This document shows, piece after piece, positions 62,790 to 64,000 of a stretch of DNA of 64,000 nt. Made by a program: the position numbers and the translations under genes. Each line of letters opens with the position of its first letter. Position 1 is the first letter of the stretch. A model generated the notes under the pieces. That model had not been told where the DNA came from and searched no databases. It was given only the letters and a program-made list of their open reading frames with translations. The stretch comes from Cotesia glomerata. Its lineage: Eukaryota > Arthropoda > Insecta > Hymenoptera > Braconidae. The DNA lies in contig NC_058162.1 in NCBI RefSeq assembly GCF_020080835.1, positions 21,520,144-21,584,143 on the forward strand, given 5' to 3'.

Positions 62790-64000
62790 TTTATACTAGA
62801 CGACCCGGTGAACTTCGTATCATCTACATGTATTTGTGAAAAGTATAGTCAAAACTTGATACAAAATTTTTATTTACATTAAATGCAACATATTTATACA
62901 CTTAATTAATTTTAAAGCTTTCCGATGGACTACATTTTTTATCTTTTCTTGCAGTGCGTAAATATATAAAGATGATGGTTTCCCGACTCACGAACAGTCG
63001 TCAGGTCGTCTTCTCCTTGGTATTTTGAAACAATAACAATAAAAAATTTCTTGCGCACTGACAATCTGATGATAGATTTTATTCATTGGCTTGAAATTAA
63101 TTTATTTCTTTTAACAACTAACTGACACTTTTTTTTATTTCTGAAAACAAAACAGACCAAAAAGATCGGACCTCACTTCACAGCTAGGAACGGACCCAAA
63201 GAGATCGGACCTCATTACTCAGCTCAGAACATTGTGTATTGGAAAACTAAATTGTCGTTTTTAGTATTTTCTGTTGTTTATTATTTATGTTTTTCACCGT
63301 TTAAACTTCCCTGAACTTCCAAAATTTCCTGTTTCTCTTGAGATTTTATCAAATTTTATATCTGTAGGAACTGATATTTGAAGAATATGAATTTTTTGAC
63401 AATTAATACCCCCGCACTCTTATGTGAGGGAGGAATTTCATAAGATCCTATTCGAGATGATTTCTACATTATAAATAAAAGATTCTTACAAAACTTCGAG
63501 TCTATAGAAACTATTGTTTGGAAATGATAGTTTTTCATTGCTGACGACCCCGCAATCCTTTTTGGGGTTAGAATTTGATAAAATCCATTCTTAGCTGAAC
63601 TTAAAACTATACACGAAGATTCCTACCAAATTTAGAGTCTGTAGAAAGTTACAGTTTGGAGATAGAAATTTAACATTCTAACACCCACCCCCGCTACCTT
63701 TATTAGGGTGGGTTGCTGTAAAATCCGTTCTTAAAACATTTCCGCACCACATATGGAAGACTCCAACTAAATTTGCCGTCTGTGAGATCTATAATTTGAA
63801 AATTAAAAATTTTCATTGTTAATATCTGCCCCGCAACCCCCTGTGGAGTGAGCTATCGTGAAATTCGTCCATAGATTATTTCTATATCCCTTACAGAAGA
63901 TTCCTACCAAATTTGGAGTCTATAGGATCCATAGTTTAAAAACGGGAATTATTCATTGTTAACGCCCCCGCAATTCCCTTTGGGGGAGGATTTTTTGAAA
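62790..64000. repeat. Interspersed repeat with about 138-bp degenerate tandem units
   Basis: Starts near TAGACGACCCGGTGAACTTC, a phrase found in common insect repeats. From about 63410 five diverged units follow, each led by CCCCGCA- or CCCCGCT-type words (about 63412, 63548, 63688, 63828, 63963) and containing ACCAAATTTGGAGTCT. Runs to the window end. Confidence 0.65.

Overview
This window looks like a piece of an insect nuclear chromosome, most likely from a parasitoid wasp. It is very AT-rich, its conserved animal genes have short introns, it is full of MITEs and microsatellites, and it carries a block of intronless virus-like genes. The virus-like genes fit an endogenous (domesticated) nudivirus of the kind that supplies bracovirus or virus-like-particle proteins in wasps. 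I identify the host lineage by inference only; no species can be read from the window.

Layout. Bases 1-9641 hold two minus-strand host genes: the trifunctional purine-synthesis gene Gart (complete CDS, 3 exons) and the checkpoint kinase Chk2/loki (6 exons). At 10.3-10.4 kb is an orphan plus-strand 5' exon with a clean splice donor. Bases 11.6-43.2 kb form the virus-derived block: 18 intronless ORFs on both strands. I can name PIF-3 (entry factor), 38K (HAD-phosphatase nucleocapsid assembly protein) and a P6.9-like Arg/Ser protamine with fair to good support, and VP39 (major capsid protein) tentatively. The rest are unassigned, including a tandem paralogue pair, a 780-residue membrane protein, and a cassette of four small genes, three with a single membrane segment. 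Many of these genes share a TTAGTA/TTATAGTAT-type motif 44-65 bases before the ATG.

The viral genes are spread apart by later insertions: a SINE with a solo LTR nested in its tail (15.9-17.7 kb), a foldback plus 101-bp satellite complex (21.6-23.4 kb), an R1-clade LINE sitting between AC microsatellites (37.2-38.8 kb), and a TTAA-flanked DNA transposon with a broken transposase (40.7-42.3 kb).

From 44.8 kb on the host genes resume: exportin-6 (10 exons, +), ALDH7A1/antiquitin (6 exons, +), METTL5 (2 exons, -), SOSS complex subunit C (3 exons, -, only 37 bp upstream of METTL5), and the first exons of Lis-1 (+), whose long first intron runs off the window. Most long host introns are largely MITEs.

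How it works together (inference): the named viral genes cover nucleocapsid assembly (38K, P6.9-like, candidate VP39) and particle entry (PIF-3). No viral polymerase, RNA polymerase subunit or helicase is seen here, so if particles are made, those functions must come from other loci or from the host.
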